64,000 nucleotides of DNA from JANJUO01 sp942492935 (lineage in GTDB: Bacteria; Bacteroidota; Ignavibacteria; Kapaibacteriales; UBA2268), in NCBI GenBank assembly GCA_942492935.1, contig OW818654.1:2046001-2110000 (forward strand), read 5' to 3'. Under the pieces are notes generated by a model. That model was not told the DNA's origin, searched no databases, and saw only the letters and a list, made by a program, of their open reading frames with translations. The position numbers and the translations under genes were made by a program. This document shows, one piece after another, positions 7,378-15,480 of this stretch (positions are counted from its first letter, which is position 1; each line of letters opens with the position of its first letter).

Positions 7378-7852
7378 TTTTGTATTTCCATTAATATCTG
7401 AACAAATAGCATATCAATTTTGAATTATATTCAATCAAACAATAAACTTTAAAAACGTTTAAATCAAAAAAGTATTTAGCAGTTTTTAATTAATTTTATG
7501 ATTACAAGAATAGGAAGAGGGATAATGAAAACATAGTATTTTAGTTTGAAGAAAATTGCTATTTTTGTATTGTCATTTATTGAGAAGATGTAGATATTTG
7601 AAGAAAAAATATGGATATAAATTACAGGTATATAAAAATAGTTGGAGCAATTTCATATAAATCGTTTCTTTTTTCTTTGTCCTGACCTTCAGGTAGGGGA
7701 GTGTGTATTGCTTTCTTTTTTTATGACTATTGCAATTAAAACTAAGTTCCATTTATTTTAGATTTGGAATATTTGAAATTATAATAGTGATTCTATTGTT
7801 GCAAACATTTAATTCAGAGGGAATGTTTGACTTACAAGAAATTTGATAGTTG
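7378..7852. other. Gene-free stretch holding only a repeat copy
   Basis: About 475 bases of AT-rich sequence without a credible gene on either strand. It holds the right copy of the 47-bp direct repeat (7538-7584) and a weak hairpin near 7681 (CCTGA/TCAGG). The promoter of the antitoxin at 7377 should lie at its left end. Nothing else was recognised. Confidence 0.5.
7538..7584 (+). repeat. 47-bp direct repeat, right copy
   Basis: Second copy of the repeat at 6749-6795, running from ATTTTAGTTTGAAGAA to TTATTGAG in the same orientation. It lies 160 bases upstream of the antitoxin's start codon, outside the pair. Confidence 0.65.
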
Positions 7853-8302
7853 CTAATTGATTATTCTAAACAAATTGAATGAAAAACCCTTATCATTATC
7901 ACCAACCACTTCGACAAATAATTTATTTTCAGAAATAATGTGATAAATGATTTTTTGGGGAAAATCGTGATTGGGATTCTCAAATGAATAAGTTTTATTA
8001 TCTATAAAATTCAGATTGAATTCAATTATATGTCCATCATTTTGATTAATAACGTTAGCCGAATAAACTATTTTATTTTCCTTCTTTGTGATTGACAAAT
8101 ATTCAGTTATTTCTGATTTGCCATTGATGATTTTATAGGATTTGCCCTTCAATTCAATTTCCGATACAAACTCCCATTCCTCGTAAATTTCTTTGTTTTC
8201 TACTTTCCAATTTCCTATCAGAAAATCAGGGAAATTATTTTTGGGATATATATTTGTAGAATTAATCAAAAACAAGCAAATTAATATAAGGTAGATTTTC
8301 AA
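7853..8302 (-). CDS. Secreted DUF6265-like protein
   Basis: 149 residues with a signal peptide (about 1-20, ending IYPKN). The mature part begins FPDFLIGNWKVENKE and carries YSFENPNHDFPQKI and ELFVEVVGDNDKG-type strands. This matches the DUF6265 pattern: a small lipocalin-like beta barrel opening with 'F-L-I-G-x-W' and ending with N-P-N-H-D-F-P. It probably binds a small hydrophobic ligand outside the cytoplasm, but no substrate is known. It stands alone between gene-free stretches. Confidence 0.7.
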   Translation of the reverse strand: MKIYLILICLFLINSTNIYPKNNFPDFLIGNWKVENKEIYEEWEFVSEIELKGKSYKIINGKSEITEYLSITKKENKIVYSANVINQNDGHIIEFNLNFIDNKTYSFENPNHDFPQKIIYHIISENKLFVEVVGDNDKGFSFNLFRIIN

Positions 8303-8365
8303 TTTTTTTTACTCAATAAATTAAACAAATTTAGACCGTTGCAAAACTCTATAGCGAGCAGATTT

Positions 8366-8444
8366 TTCATTCTGAATTTATTTCAGAATCTATTGAAATT
8401 AAATGACTTAACGTCATATATTCCGTATCAAGTACAGAATGACA
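8366..8444. repeat. Degenerate intergenic palindromic element
   Basis: ATTCTGAA/TTCAGAAT (8369-8389), ATGAC/GTCAT (8403-8417) and outer arms TCATTCTG and CAGAATGA make nested inverted repeats. The layout resembles the 'GTCATTCTGAA...TTCAGAATGAC' elements common between genes in Bacteroidota. It lies between the ends of two minus-strand genes and may also end transcription. The match is from memory and is degenerate. Confidence 0.4.
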
Positions 8445-8479
8445 CAGTTTTAAAACAATCATTATTTATAACTTTAATT

Positions 8480-10882
8480 CTATTTCCCTAACAAAACCCT
8501 TATTCTATCTTTCTTCTTTTCATCAAGTTTGCTAATATCAATTAATCTTTCTATATCTTTATAATAATTTGTTTGTTGGGCGAAATATTGAATGTAAGAT
8601 TTTGCAGTATCTCTCAATTTAAAATGCCAATATGCTATTGACTGAAAAGCATTATTGATTACTGTATCATCACAATAATTGAAAGAAAGTAATAAATTAA
8701 AAGCATTAATTCTTGTCTCAAAATCATAGCTTAAACTCGTAAATTCAATCAAATCCTTAATATAATTTTTTTTACCACTTTGAATAGCAATTTCAAGCCA
8801 TTTCATTTTAATATTATTCCCACGCCATCCCATCTCATCTTTAGTGGAATTTAAATAACTATCAATATTTTCTGGGAAAGATTTTGAGAGATTATGCAAG
8901 GCAAGTTCAACATTTGTATAAGAACTATCTTTTAATAATTTTCTATATTCACTTTCTAAAGACCAAGGTATTGTCTTTAAATTATCAAGTACTGCTTTTC
9001 TAACCAAAGCATCTTTATCATTTAATGCTTTAAACATAATATCATAATTTAGTGAATCGGATGATAGCTGAGCAATAATTTCAGCTTTTGTAAGGTGAAA
9101 TGTTTCCTTTTCGTAAGCATTTCTTAATAATTCACGCTTAACTTCCGGCTTTTCTTTTTTTACTTCTAACAAAGCATCATATCTATCAATCATATTTTTT
9201 GATTTTAGGATTTGGGCAGATAATTCTCTGAAACTTCTATTAAATGTAACTTTTTTTATAATTTTTCTATTTGGGTCAAATACTGCAAAATCCACAGATT
9301 TTCCTGATTTATTTGGTACTTTGATTATCGTAGTTTCACCATCTACCCAGAAAGTTTTATTATCTATTGAGCCATCTGTATAATGAATTTCAAACTCAAT
9401 TGGCATTCTGAAGTATTTTATTAATGAAGATACTTGATGAATTTGCTTTACAGTAAAAACTGTAAATTTTTCCTTATTTTCATCAGTAACGGATTCATAT
9501 TCAACTTTGTAATGTGGCTCACCACCCCTGAAAATCCATTCATCAAAAAACCAGTCTAAAGATTGCCCTGTGGATTCTCTGATTGCTTTTAATAAGTCGT
9601 AAGATTCTGTAACTTGAAGTGCATTTTTTTCAGTATAGTATTTAATTGCCGCTCTAAAATCATCATTTCCAAGAACTGTACGCATCATATCTAAAACAAG
9701 CGAACCCTTAGGATACCAACGGTCAGTTCCAGCTTGAGAGTGAGCAACAGGATTATTGTTTGATTTTGCAGCATTGAATGTTCGAATTAATTCCTTATCT
9801 CGTTCCCACTGATAATAATCTTCACCATTTATGTCCTTTTCGAATATTTTTGCATAATGTGTAGCAAAACTTTCTGTTAGCCAAGTATGTCTATTATTTA
9901 AATGGGAAATATAGTTACCGAACCATTGATGATTTAACTCATGTGAATTTACATTAACATAGTTTCTCATCCACCATGCTCTACCGTCAATGTACATATA
10001 ATCACCAAAGACAGTAGCTGTAGTTGTTTCCATTCCGCCATAAAGATAATCTGCCAAAGGAGCTTGTCTGTAAACTGAATATGGATAATTAACACCAATT
10101 TCTTCTTCAAAAAAATCAATCATGTATTCTGAATGAAGGTAAGTTACTGCAAATCTTTCAGGCATATCGGGATAATACCATAATTCAACAGGCACTCCTC
10201 GTTTTGTTTTGCTAATTTTGTACTCATAATCACCAATTACAAGACAAATCAAATATACAACATGTGGTTTTGTCATTTTGTAATGCCATGTTTTTGTTCC
10301 ATTGCCATTATCTTTTATTGCAAGTCTATCTCCATTTGAAAATACTTTGTATTTGCTATCGAATGTAACAAGTAATTCTGTTGTAAATAAATCATGTTTT
10401 TGAGTAACAATTGGAAGCCATCCAGCAGGACTATGTGCCCAAACTTGCTTACGCATTAACCCTTTTGTATCATTCCAACCAGTTAAATACAAACCTTCTT
10501 CATGAAAACCATTATAATCAATATAAAGATTGTATTCTTTATTTTTATTTAATTTTTGATTAATATATACTCTAATATTATTGCCGAATGTTTCATATTC
10601 AAGATTGATTCCATCTAATGAAAGAGATGTTATTTTCAAGCCGGACATAAGGAAATCTACTGAATCAGTAAATGAATTAAATGGTTTAAAAGTAATAACA
10701 GCACTACCTTCAACAAGAGGTTTATAAGGGTCAATTTTTAAATCTGCTTTTAAATGGAGAAAATCAATTTCCATATCAACTGGCTCAATCCAATCATCTT
10801 TAAGAAAAGATGTTGTTCCATCTTGAGAAAAAACAATTAAAGTAAAGAACAAATTTATAAGAAAGATTGTAAAAAATTTCAT
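8480..10882 (-). CDS. Secreted M1-family zinc aminopeptidase with HEAT-like tail
   Basis: 800 residues. A signal peptide (1-20) is followed by an N-terminal beta domain (about 25-220). The catalytic domain has GGMET in place of the usual GAMEN substrate motif and the zinc site H314-E-L-N-H318, with the third ligand Glu 19 residues after H318 (W-L-T-E-S-F). A beta domain and a helical repeat tail (about 590-800, HEAT-like) follow. All zinc ligands are present. It should remove N-terminal residues from peptides in the periplasm or outside the cell. It follows the lipoprotein gene at 10898 with a 15-base gap, so the two may be co-transcribed. Confidence 0.85.
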   Translation of the reverse strand: MKFFTIFLINLFFTLIVFSQDGTTSFLKDDWIEPVDMEIDFLHLKADLKIDPYKPLVEGSAVITFKPFNSFTDSVDFLMSGLKITSLSLDGINLEYETFGNNIRVYINQKLNKNKEYNLYIDYNGFHEEGLYLTGWNDTKGLMRKQVWAHSPAGWLPIVTQKHDLFTTELLVTFDSKYKVFSNGDRLAIKDNGNGTKTWHYKMTKPHVVYLICLVIGDYEYKISKTKRGVPVELWYYPDMPERFAVTYLHSEYMIDFFEEEIGVNYPYSVYRQAPLADYLYGGMETTTATVFGDYMYIDGRAWWMRNYVNVNSHELNHQWFGNYISHLNNRHTWLTESFATHYAKIFEKDINGEDYYQWERDKELIRTFNAAKSNNNPVAHSQAGTDRWYPKGSLVLDMMRTVLGNDDFRAAIKYYTEKNALQVTESYDLLKAIRESTGQSLDWFFDEWIFRGGEPHYKVEYESVTDENKEKFTVFTVKQIHQVSSLIKYFRMPIEFEIHYTDGSIDNKTFWVDGETTIIKVPNKSGKSVDFAVFDPNRKIIKKVTFNRSFRELSAQILKSKNMIDRYDALLEVKKEKPEVKRELLRNAYEKETFHLTKAEIIAQLSSDSLNYDIMFKALNDKDALVRKAVLDNLKTIPWSLESEYRKLLKDSSYTNVELALHNLSKSFPENIDSYLNSTKDEMGWRGNNIKMKWLEIAIQSGKKNYIKDLIEFTSLSYDFETRINAFNLLLSFNYCDDTVINNAFQSIAYWHFKLRDTAKSYIQYFAQQTNYYKDIERLIDISKLDEKKKDRIRVLLGK

Positions 10883-10897
10883 TAAAAAGACCCTTTA

Positions 10898-12046
10898 TTA
10901 ATTGATTTTAAAAGTATAATAGCTTTGTGCTTGAACAAATGCAATTTTTTTTATGGACGCATCTCTATTGATTCTATATCTAACGAGCCATAATACACCT
11001 TCTGAACCAGCAAGAGCTAATTTTGCAATATGTTCTTTGGGAATAGTAATAATTTCATTAGTATCATAAACAGGTGCAGTTGGCATTACCTTAACTGATG
11101 TGTCGGATTTAGAAGCTAATACTACAAATATAATATCATCTAATGGAGCTGTACTTGACCATTGAACAATTAAATCACTTGATTTTGAAACTAAAAAAGC
11201 AGGATTTTTCCAATTCGGACTACTTACTGATAAAATCCTATCACCGTAAAGACTGTCTATACTTAGATTACTAAATGAAAATTTGTGAAATGTGGAATTA
11301 TCAAAATCACTTTTATTATTTTCATAGATATTATTTTCAGCTAAATAATATACGGCATTATAAGAGGAACTATCGACAGTAGTGTAATTGAAACTGTTCT
11401 TTTTCAAGGAAACATTATAAATTGAGTTATTAATATTTTTTCCATTGAAAATAACATCATCACTAATTTCAGAAAACTGTTTATCGAAATAATAAGTCGA
11501 GAATGCAGTTTTGACTGTATTTCCTTTTTCTATTTGAAATGAACCTTGGAATGAATATCCAGAACTTATTTCATTTGGTGGTAGAAAAACTTCATTCCCA
11601 ATTATTTGATTTAATAGGTCAATATATGTAGCTTTTCTCTCTACTTTTATAGCAATTTTCTTTACAATTTCCTTTGATTTATCAGAACTGTCAGTCAATT
11701 TACTATCAGTAATAGCACTAATTCCTGTTAATGTTAGGGAATCAGCAGACACACCAATTGGCAAATAATTTCTATCTATCGAAATATTAACTATTGCTGA
11801 TTCATAACCATTATCTAAATCAATTTCAAGCCATTGATTATCAGCCGTTTTTGAAAGCATCCATTTTAGCTTTTTACCTGATTTTATATTAATTGATAAT
11901 TGAGTTAATGAATCTGAACTTCCAAAATCAATTTCTTCTTTATCAATTGATAAATCATTTTCTTCTAAGATATAAGCTGTAGAACTATTTTCCGAACATC
12001 CTACTGTTAGAATCAACAGAGCAACAAGTAGTAACCAAACTTTCAT
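10898..12046 (-). CDS. Lipoprotein with N-terminal BACON-like domain
   Basis: 382 residues. The lipobox L-T-V-G-C (Cys 17) marks a lipoprotein. Residues about 30-115 have the strand order of a BACON-like beta sandwich (LSIDKEEIDFGSSDSLTQ, LKWMLSKTADNQWLEIDLDN), a domain of surface proteins in this phylum. The remainder is beta-rich and not recognised. The protein probably sits on the periplasmic or outer face of a membrane. The M1 peptidase gene follows 15 bases downstream. No enzymatic motif is visible. Confidence 0.65.
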   Translation of the reverse strand: MKVWLLLVALLILTVGCSENSSTAYILEENDLSIDKEEIDFGSSDSLTQLSINIKSGKKLKWMLSKTADNQWLEIDLDNGYESAIVNISIDRNYLPIGVSADSLTLTGISAITDSKLTDSSDKSKEIVKKIAIKVERKATYIDLLNQIIGNEVFLPPNEISSGYSFQGSFQIEKGNTVKTAFSTYYFDKQFSEISDDVIFNGKNINNSIYNVSLKKNSFNYTTVDSSSYNAVYYLAENNIYENNKSDFDNSTFHKFSFSNLSIDSLYGDRILSVSSPNWKNPAFLVSKSSDLIVQWSSTAPLDDIIFVVLASKSDTSVKVMPTAPVYDTNEIITIPKEHIAKLALAGSEGVLWLVRYRINRDASIKKIAFVQAQSYYTFKIN

Positions 12047-12116
12047 AATTAACCCAATAAAGATAATTCAAAATACTTATCTGTAAAATATAAAATTATG
12101 AAAAATATTTCAATAA

Positions 12117-13286
12117 TTAGTCCAGACAAGCTGATAAATTTTCAATAAATTCATCAATTTCTTTTTCTGTAACAATTAAAGGTGGTACTAATCTCAAAAC
12201 TGTTCCCGATGCGGCATTAGAAATCACTCTATGTTCCAACAATTTATCAACTAATAAAGCTGCATCATAAGATAGTAATAAGCCCTTCATTAGCCCACGT
12301 CCTCTAACTTCTAATACAGTTTCGGGATATTTGCTTTGAATCTTTAATAATTTATGATGGAAATATTCGCCAACTCTGGTTATTTGGTCAAGCAAACCAT
12401 TTTTCAATTCATTTAAAACAACAAGTCCTGTTGCACAAGCCAAAGCATTTCCACCATAAGTAGTGCCGTGATTACCCTTTTCCCAAATATTTGCTAATGA
12501 CTCTTTAGTAATTATTGCACCAAGCGGCAAACCACCACCAAGTCCTTTTGCAGATGTAATAATATCAGGTACAATACTATAATGTTGAAATGCGAAATAT
12601 TTACCACTCCTGCCAATTCCAGCTTGAATTTCATCAGCTACAAGCAAGAAACCAAATTTTTCTTTCATTTCCATTAAAGCGTTTAAAAATCGAGAATTTG
12701 GTTCAGAAATTCCACCTTCACCTTGAATAAATTCCAAGAATACAGCAGCAGTTTTTTCTGATATACCGTTTTCTAAAGCATTTTCTCCATTGAAAGGTAA
12801 TACTTTGGCGGATTCTAAAAATGGTCCCATTCCATTTTTATAATTTGGTTTATCCATTATTGACAAAGCACCATAAGTTCTGCCATGAAATCCACCTGAA
12901 AAACCAATAACTTCAGTTTTTCCATTTTCAAATCCCCATTTTCGAGCTAATTTTATTGCTCCGTCAGTTGCTTCAGTGCCTGAATTTGAATAAAAAACTC
13001 TATCCAAACCGCTGATTTCTTTGATTTGTTCAGCTAATTCAATTTGTGGTTCTTGATAAAAATAATTAGAAATGTGAAGATATTTTGAAGCTTGTATCTG
13101 AATAGCTTCTATTATCGCTGGATGGCTATGCCCTAAAGCATTTACAGCGATACCTGCAAGAAAATCTAAATATTTATTTCCTTCCTTATCATAGATATAA
13201 CAACCTGAAGCGTAATCAACTACAACAGGAAGTCTTTTATATGTTTGAAGTATTGATTCTTTTTCTCTTTTAATAATATCATTCAT
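12117..13286 (-). CDS. argD: Acetylornithine/succinyl-ornithine class-III aminotransferase
   Basis: 389 residues. Class-III fold markers are YLDFLAGIAVNALGHSHP near the N-terminus, the substrate loop SNSGTEATDGAIKLARK, LLVADEIQAGIGRSGKYFAF (the Asp that holds PLP), and SAKGLGGGLPLGA with the PLP-binding lysine. It transfers the amino group of glutamate in arginine (or lysine) synthesis. ATG 13286 is preferred over the in-frame GTG 13295 because AAAGGTG sits six bases upstream of it. It follows clpX by 11 bases. No other arg gene is nearby, so its pathway role rests on homology. Confidence 0.9.
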   Translation of the reverse strand: MNDIIKREKESILQTYKRLPVVVDYASGCYIYDKEGNKYLDFLAGIAVNALGHSHPAIIEAIQIQASKYLHISNYFYQEPQIELAEQIKEISGLDRVFYSNSGTEATDGAIKLARKWGFENGKTEVIGFSGGFHGRTYGALSIMDKPNYKNGMGPFLESAKVLPFNGENALENGISEKTAAVFLEFIQGEGGISEPNSRFLNALMEMKEKFGFLLVADEIQAGIGRSGKYFAFQHYSIVPDIITSAKGLGGGLPLGAIITKESLANIWEKGNHGTTYGGNALACATGLVVLNELKNGLLDQITRVGEYFHHKLLKIQSKYPETVLEVRGRGLMKGLLLSYDAALLVDKLLEHRVISNAASGTVLRLVPPLIVTEKEIDEFIENLSACLD

Positions 13287-13297
13287 TTTCAACACCT

Positions 13298-14551
13298 TTA
13301 TGCTGTTTTTGATTTTTTATCAAATAAATAAATTGCATCTTCAGATTTATTTACCGTTTCATCATTAATAATAATTTTTTTCACTCCCTTCATATCGGGA
13401 ACTTCAAACATTACTGGAAGCATTACAGATTCTACAATTGCTTTTAAAGCTCTTGCACCAGTTTTACGAACTTTTGCTTTTGAAATTATGGCATTTAAAG
13501 CACTTTCTTCAAATTCAATTTCTACATTTTCGTATTCAAGTAATTTTTTGTACTGTTTAAGAATAGCATTCTTTGGCTCAGTTAGAATTTGTTTCATTGC
13601 TTCTTCTGTAAGTTCTTCTAATGGAGCGAGAATTGGTAGTCTTCCTGTTAATTCGGGAATAAAACCAAATTTGATTAAATCATCTGGTTCAACGTGTTTT
13701 AATAAATCATAATTTTCATCAATTTTTTCAAAAGTTGGAGCAGTGAATCCTATTGTATTCTGTCTCATTCTACGTGAAATTACTTTTTCCAATCCTTCAA
13801 AGGCACCACCACAAATAAATAATATATTTGTTGTGTCCACATAAACTAATGGTTGTTCAGGGTGCTTTCTGCCACCTTTAGGAGGAACTCCAGAACGCGT
13901 ACCTTCGAGAATTTTCAATAAAGCTTGTTGAACTCCTTCACCAGAAACATCTCTTGTAATTGATGATGACTCACTTTTTCTTCCAATTTTATCAATTTCA
14001 TCAATATATATTATACCTCTTTGGGCAAGCGATACATTATAATTAGCATTTGTTAGCAATTGCAACAACACAGTTTCAACATCATCACCAACATAACCTG
14101 CTTCTGTAATTGTTGTTGCATCGGCTATTGCAAATGGAACTTGTAGAATTTTTGCAAGTGTTCTTGCTAATAGTGTTTTACCTGTACCAGTTGGTCCAAG
14201 TAGCAAAACATTACTTTTTTCAATTTCTACATCATTTTCTTTTTTATATAAATCATTATATTGAATTCTTTTGTAATGGTTATAAACCGCAACCGATAGA
14301 ATTTTCTTAGCATAATCTTGACCTATCACGTATTCATCAAGTTTTTCCTTCATTTGAGCGGGAGTAGGAAGTTTATTTGTTTGATATATTGGTAACTCTT
14401 GAACTTGTGATTTTTTCAGAATCTCAGAAGCATTTACAATACAAACATCACAAATAAGAGTATTATTCATACCCTCGATTAAAAATTTAACTTTATGCTC
14501 ACTTTGCCCACAAAAAGAACAAGTTCGATTAAAATTTCCTTTTTTCTGCAT
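13298..14551 (-). CDS. clpX: ATP-dependent unfoldase ClpX
   Basis: 417 residues, normal length. The N-terminal zinc-binding domain has C-x2-C and C-x2-C (CSFCGQ and CDVC). The AAA+ module has Walker A GPTGTGKT, Walker B IIYIDEIDKIG, the substrate-pore loop G-Y-V-G-D, and the sensor arginines near RRMRQNT and GARALK. It unfolds tagged proteins and feeds them to ClpP. clpP is not in the window. The ATG 14551 start gives the family N-terminus. Confidence 0.95.
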   Translation of the reverse strand: MQKKGNFNRTCSFCGQSEHKVKFLIEGMNNTLICDVCIVNASEILKKSQVQELPIYQTNKLPTPAQMKEKLDEYVIGQDYAKKILSVAVYNHYKRIQYNDLYKKENDVEIEKSNVLLLGPTGTGKTLLARTLAKILQVPFAIADATTITEAGYVGDDVETVLLQLLTNANYNVSLAQRGIIYIDEIDKIGRKSESSSITRDVSGEGVQQALLKILEGTRSGVPPKGGRKHPEQPLVYVDTTNILFICGGAFEGLEKVISRRMRQNTIGFTAPTFEKIDENYDLLKHVEPDDLIKFGFIPELTGRLPILAPLEELTEEAMKQILTEPKNAILKQYKKLLEYENVEIEFEESALNAIISKAKVRKTGARALKAIVESVMLPVMFEVPDMKGVKKIIINDETVNKSEDAIYLFDKKSKTA

Positions 14552-14822
14552 TTTTTATTCTTAAATATAAATTATTAATACATTTTTTGCAAATTGCCAC
14601 TAATGATAAGTTAGTGAATTTAAATTGACGAATAGATTAGAATATTGTTGAAAAAAATTAATTTGAATGATTAAAAAATAAATTTGAAGTAGTTTATAAA
14701 TTGATAAAAATATAAATCATCTAAGTAAAACATTAAGTAAAAAATGATTTTAAGATGGATTTTAGTTTTCTGAATGTATAAAAGTAGTATTCTTATTCAT
14801 AATTATTATTCATGATATATTT

Positions 14823-14841
14823 CCCCCCCCCCAAAAAAAAA
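14823..14841. repeat. C10-A9 homopolymer tract
   Basis: Ten C followed by nine A in an otherwise very AT-rich intergenic region. Runs of ten C are rare at this base composition and are prone to slipped-strand mutation. The tract is about 270 bases upstream of the clpX start. Confidence 0.7.
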
Positions 14842-15030
14842 TGGTCAATAAAGTTTCAAATGGGTTGTATAATTTTTCCTATTAAGGTTATTAAAAATTT
14901 CAATTACAAAACCTTATTTCCTATTGTAACCTTAGTAGAAAAACTCAAAGATATAAGACCAAAACATTATTAACCTTTATTTAATATACTTAGGTCTTGG
15001 ACTTATCAAAGACTTAAGAATGCTTTTATC

Positions 15031-15063
15031 ATTCATCCGATGAATAACAGTCATCGGATGAAT
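15031..15063. repeat. Intergenic hairpin, ATTCATCCGATG type
   Basis: ATTCATCCGATG (15031-15042) pairs perfectly with CATCGGATGAAT (15052-15063) around a 9-base loop. It lies 24 bases past the end of the HMA-protein gene on the minus strand. The same core, CATCCGATG/CATCGGATG, recurs at 41267-41293, so this is a dispersed element rather than a one-off. It may end transcription, though there is no clear T tract. Confidence 0.7.
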
Positions 15064-15086
15064 ATTTCATATATAATTTGTGATAA

Positions 15087-15461
15087 CTAATGTTCGTGTT
15101 CGTGGTCTTTATGTCCATCAATCTGACAACATTTAGGTAATCTTTTGTATGCTCTTGGGTCTTTTTTTACATCATCTGCATCATAGCCAACACTTGCAAT
15201 TTTCTCACGAATTTCTTTCAATGTTACAACTTTTTCATCATAAGAAACTTTGCAAATTTTAGTATCAATGACCAAATCCACAGATTTGATACCATCAAGT
15301 TTATTGACAGCTTTTTCTATTCTGTCTTTGCATTGCTGACATTCAGCAGTAGTTTTAATTTCTACATTTTTCCATTCTGTTTGAGAATAAACATTTATTC
15401 CCATAAATAAAATAATTGCAACTAAGATAAAATTGCCAATTACAAAATTTGTTTTTTTCAT
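15087..15461 (-). CDS. Periplasmic heavy-metal-associated (HMA) domain protein
   Basis: 124 residues. Signal peptide about 1-26, then a ferredoxin-like HMA domain (about 30-100) with the metal-binding C-x2-C as ECQQC, where the family often has M-x-C-x2-C. It ends in a histidine-rich tail (DGHKDHEHEH) and a CC pair (KCCQ). It should bind a soft metal such as copper or zinc in the periplasm. It is the last gene of an apparent operon with the TonB receptor (19 bases upstream) and the HYC_CC_PP protein, which points to a metal uptake or detoxification set. Confidence 0.8.
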   Translation of the reverse strand: MKKTNFVIGNFILVAIILFMGINVYSQTEWKNVEIKTTAECQQCKDRIEKAVNKLDGIKSVDLVIDTKICKVSYDEKVVTLKEIREKIASVGYDADDVKKDPRAYKRLPKCCQIDGHKDHEHEH

Positions 15462-15480
15462 TTTTACACCTTTTAAAAAA

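Larger units (their letters stand above)
14552..15086. other. Gene-free stretch upstream of clpX
   Basis: About 535 bases without a credible gene. It contains a C10-A9 homopolymer junction at 14823-14841 and a strong hairpin at 15031-15063, listed separately. The clpX promoter should lie in its left part. No RNA gene was recognised. Confidence 0.45.
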
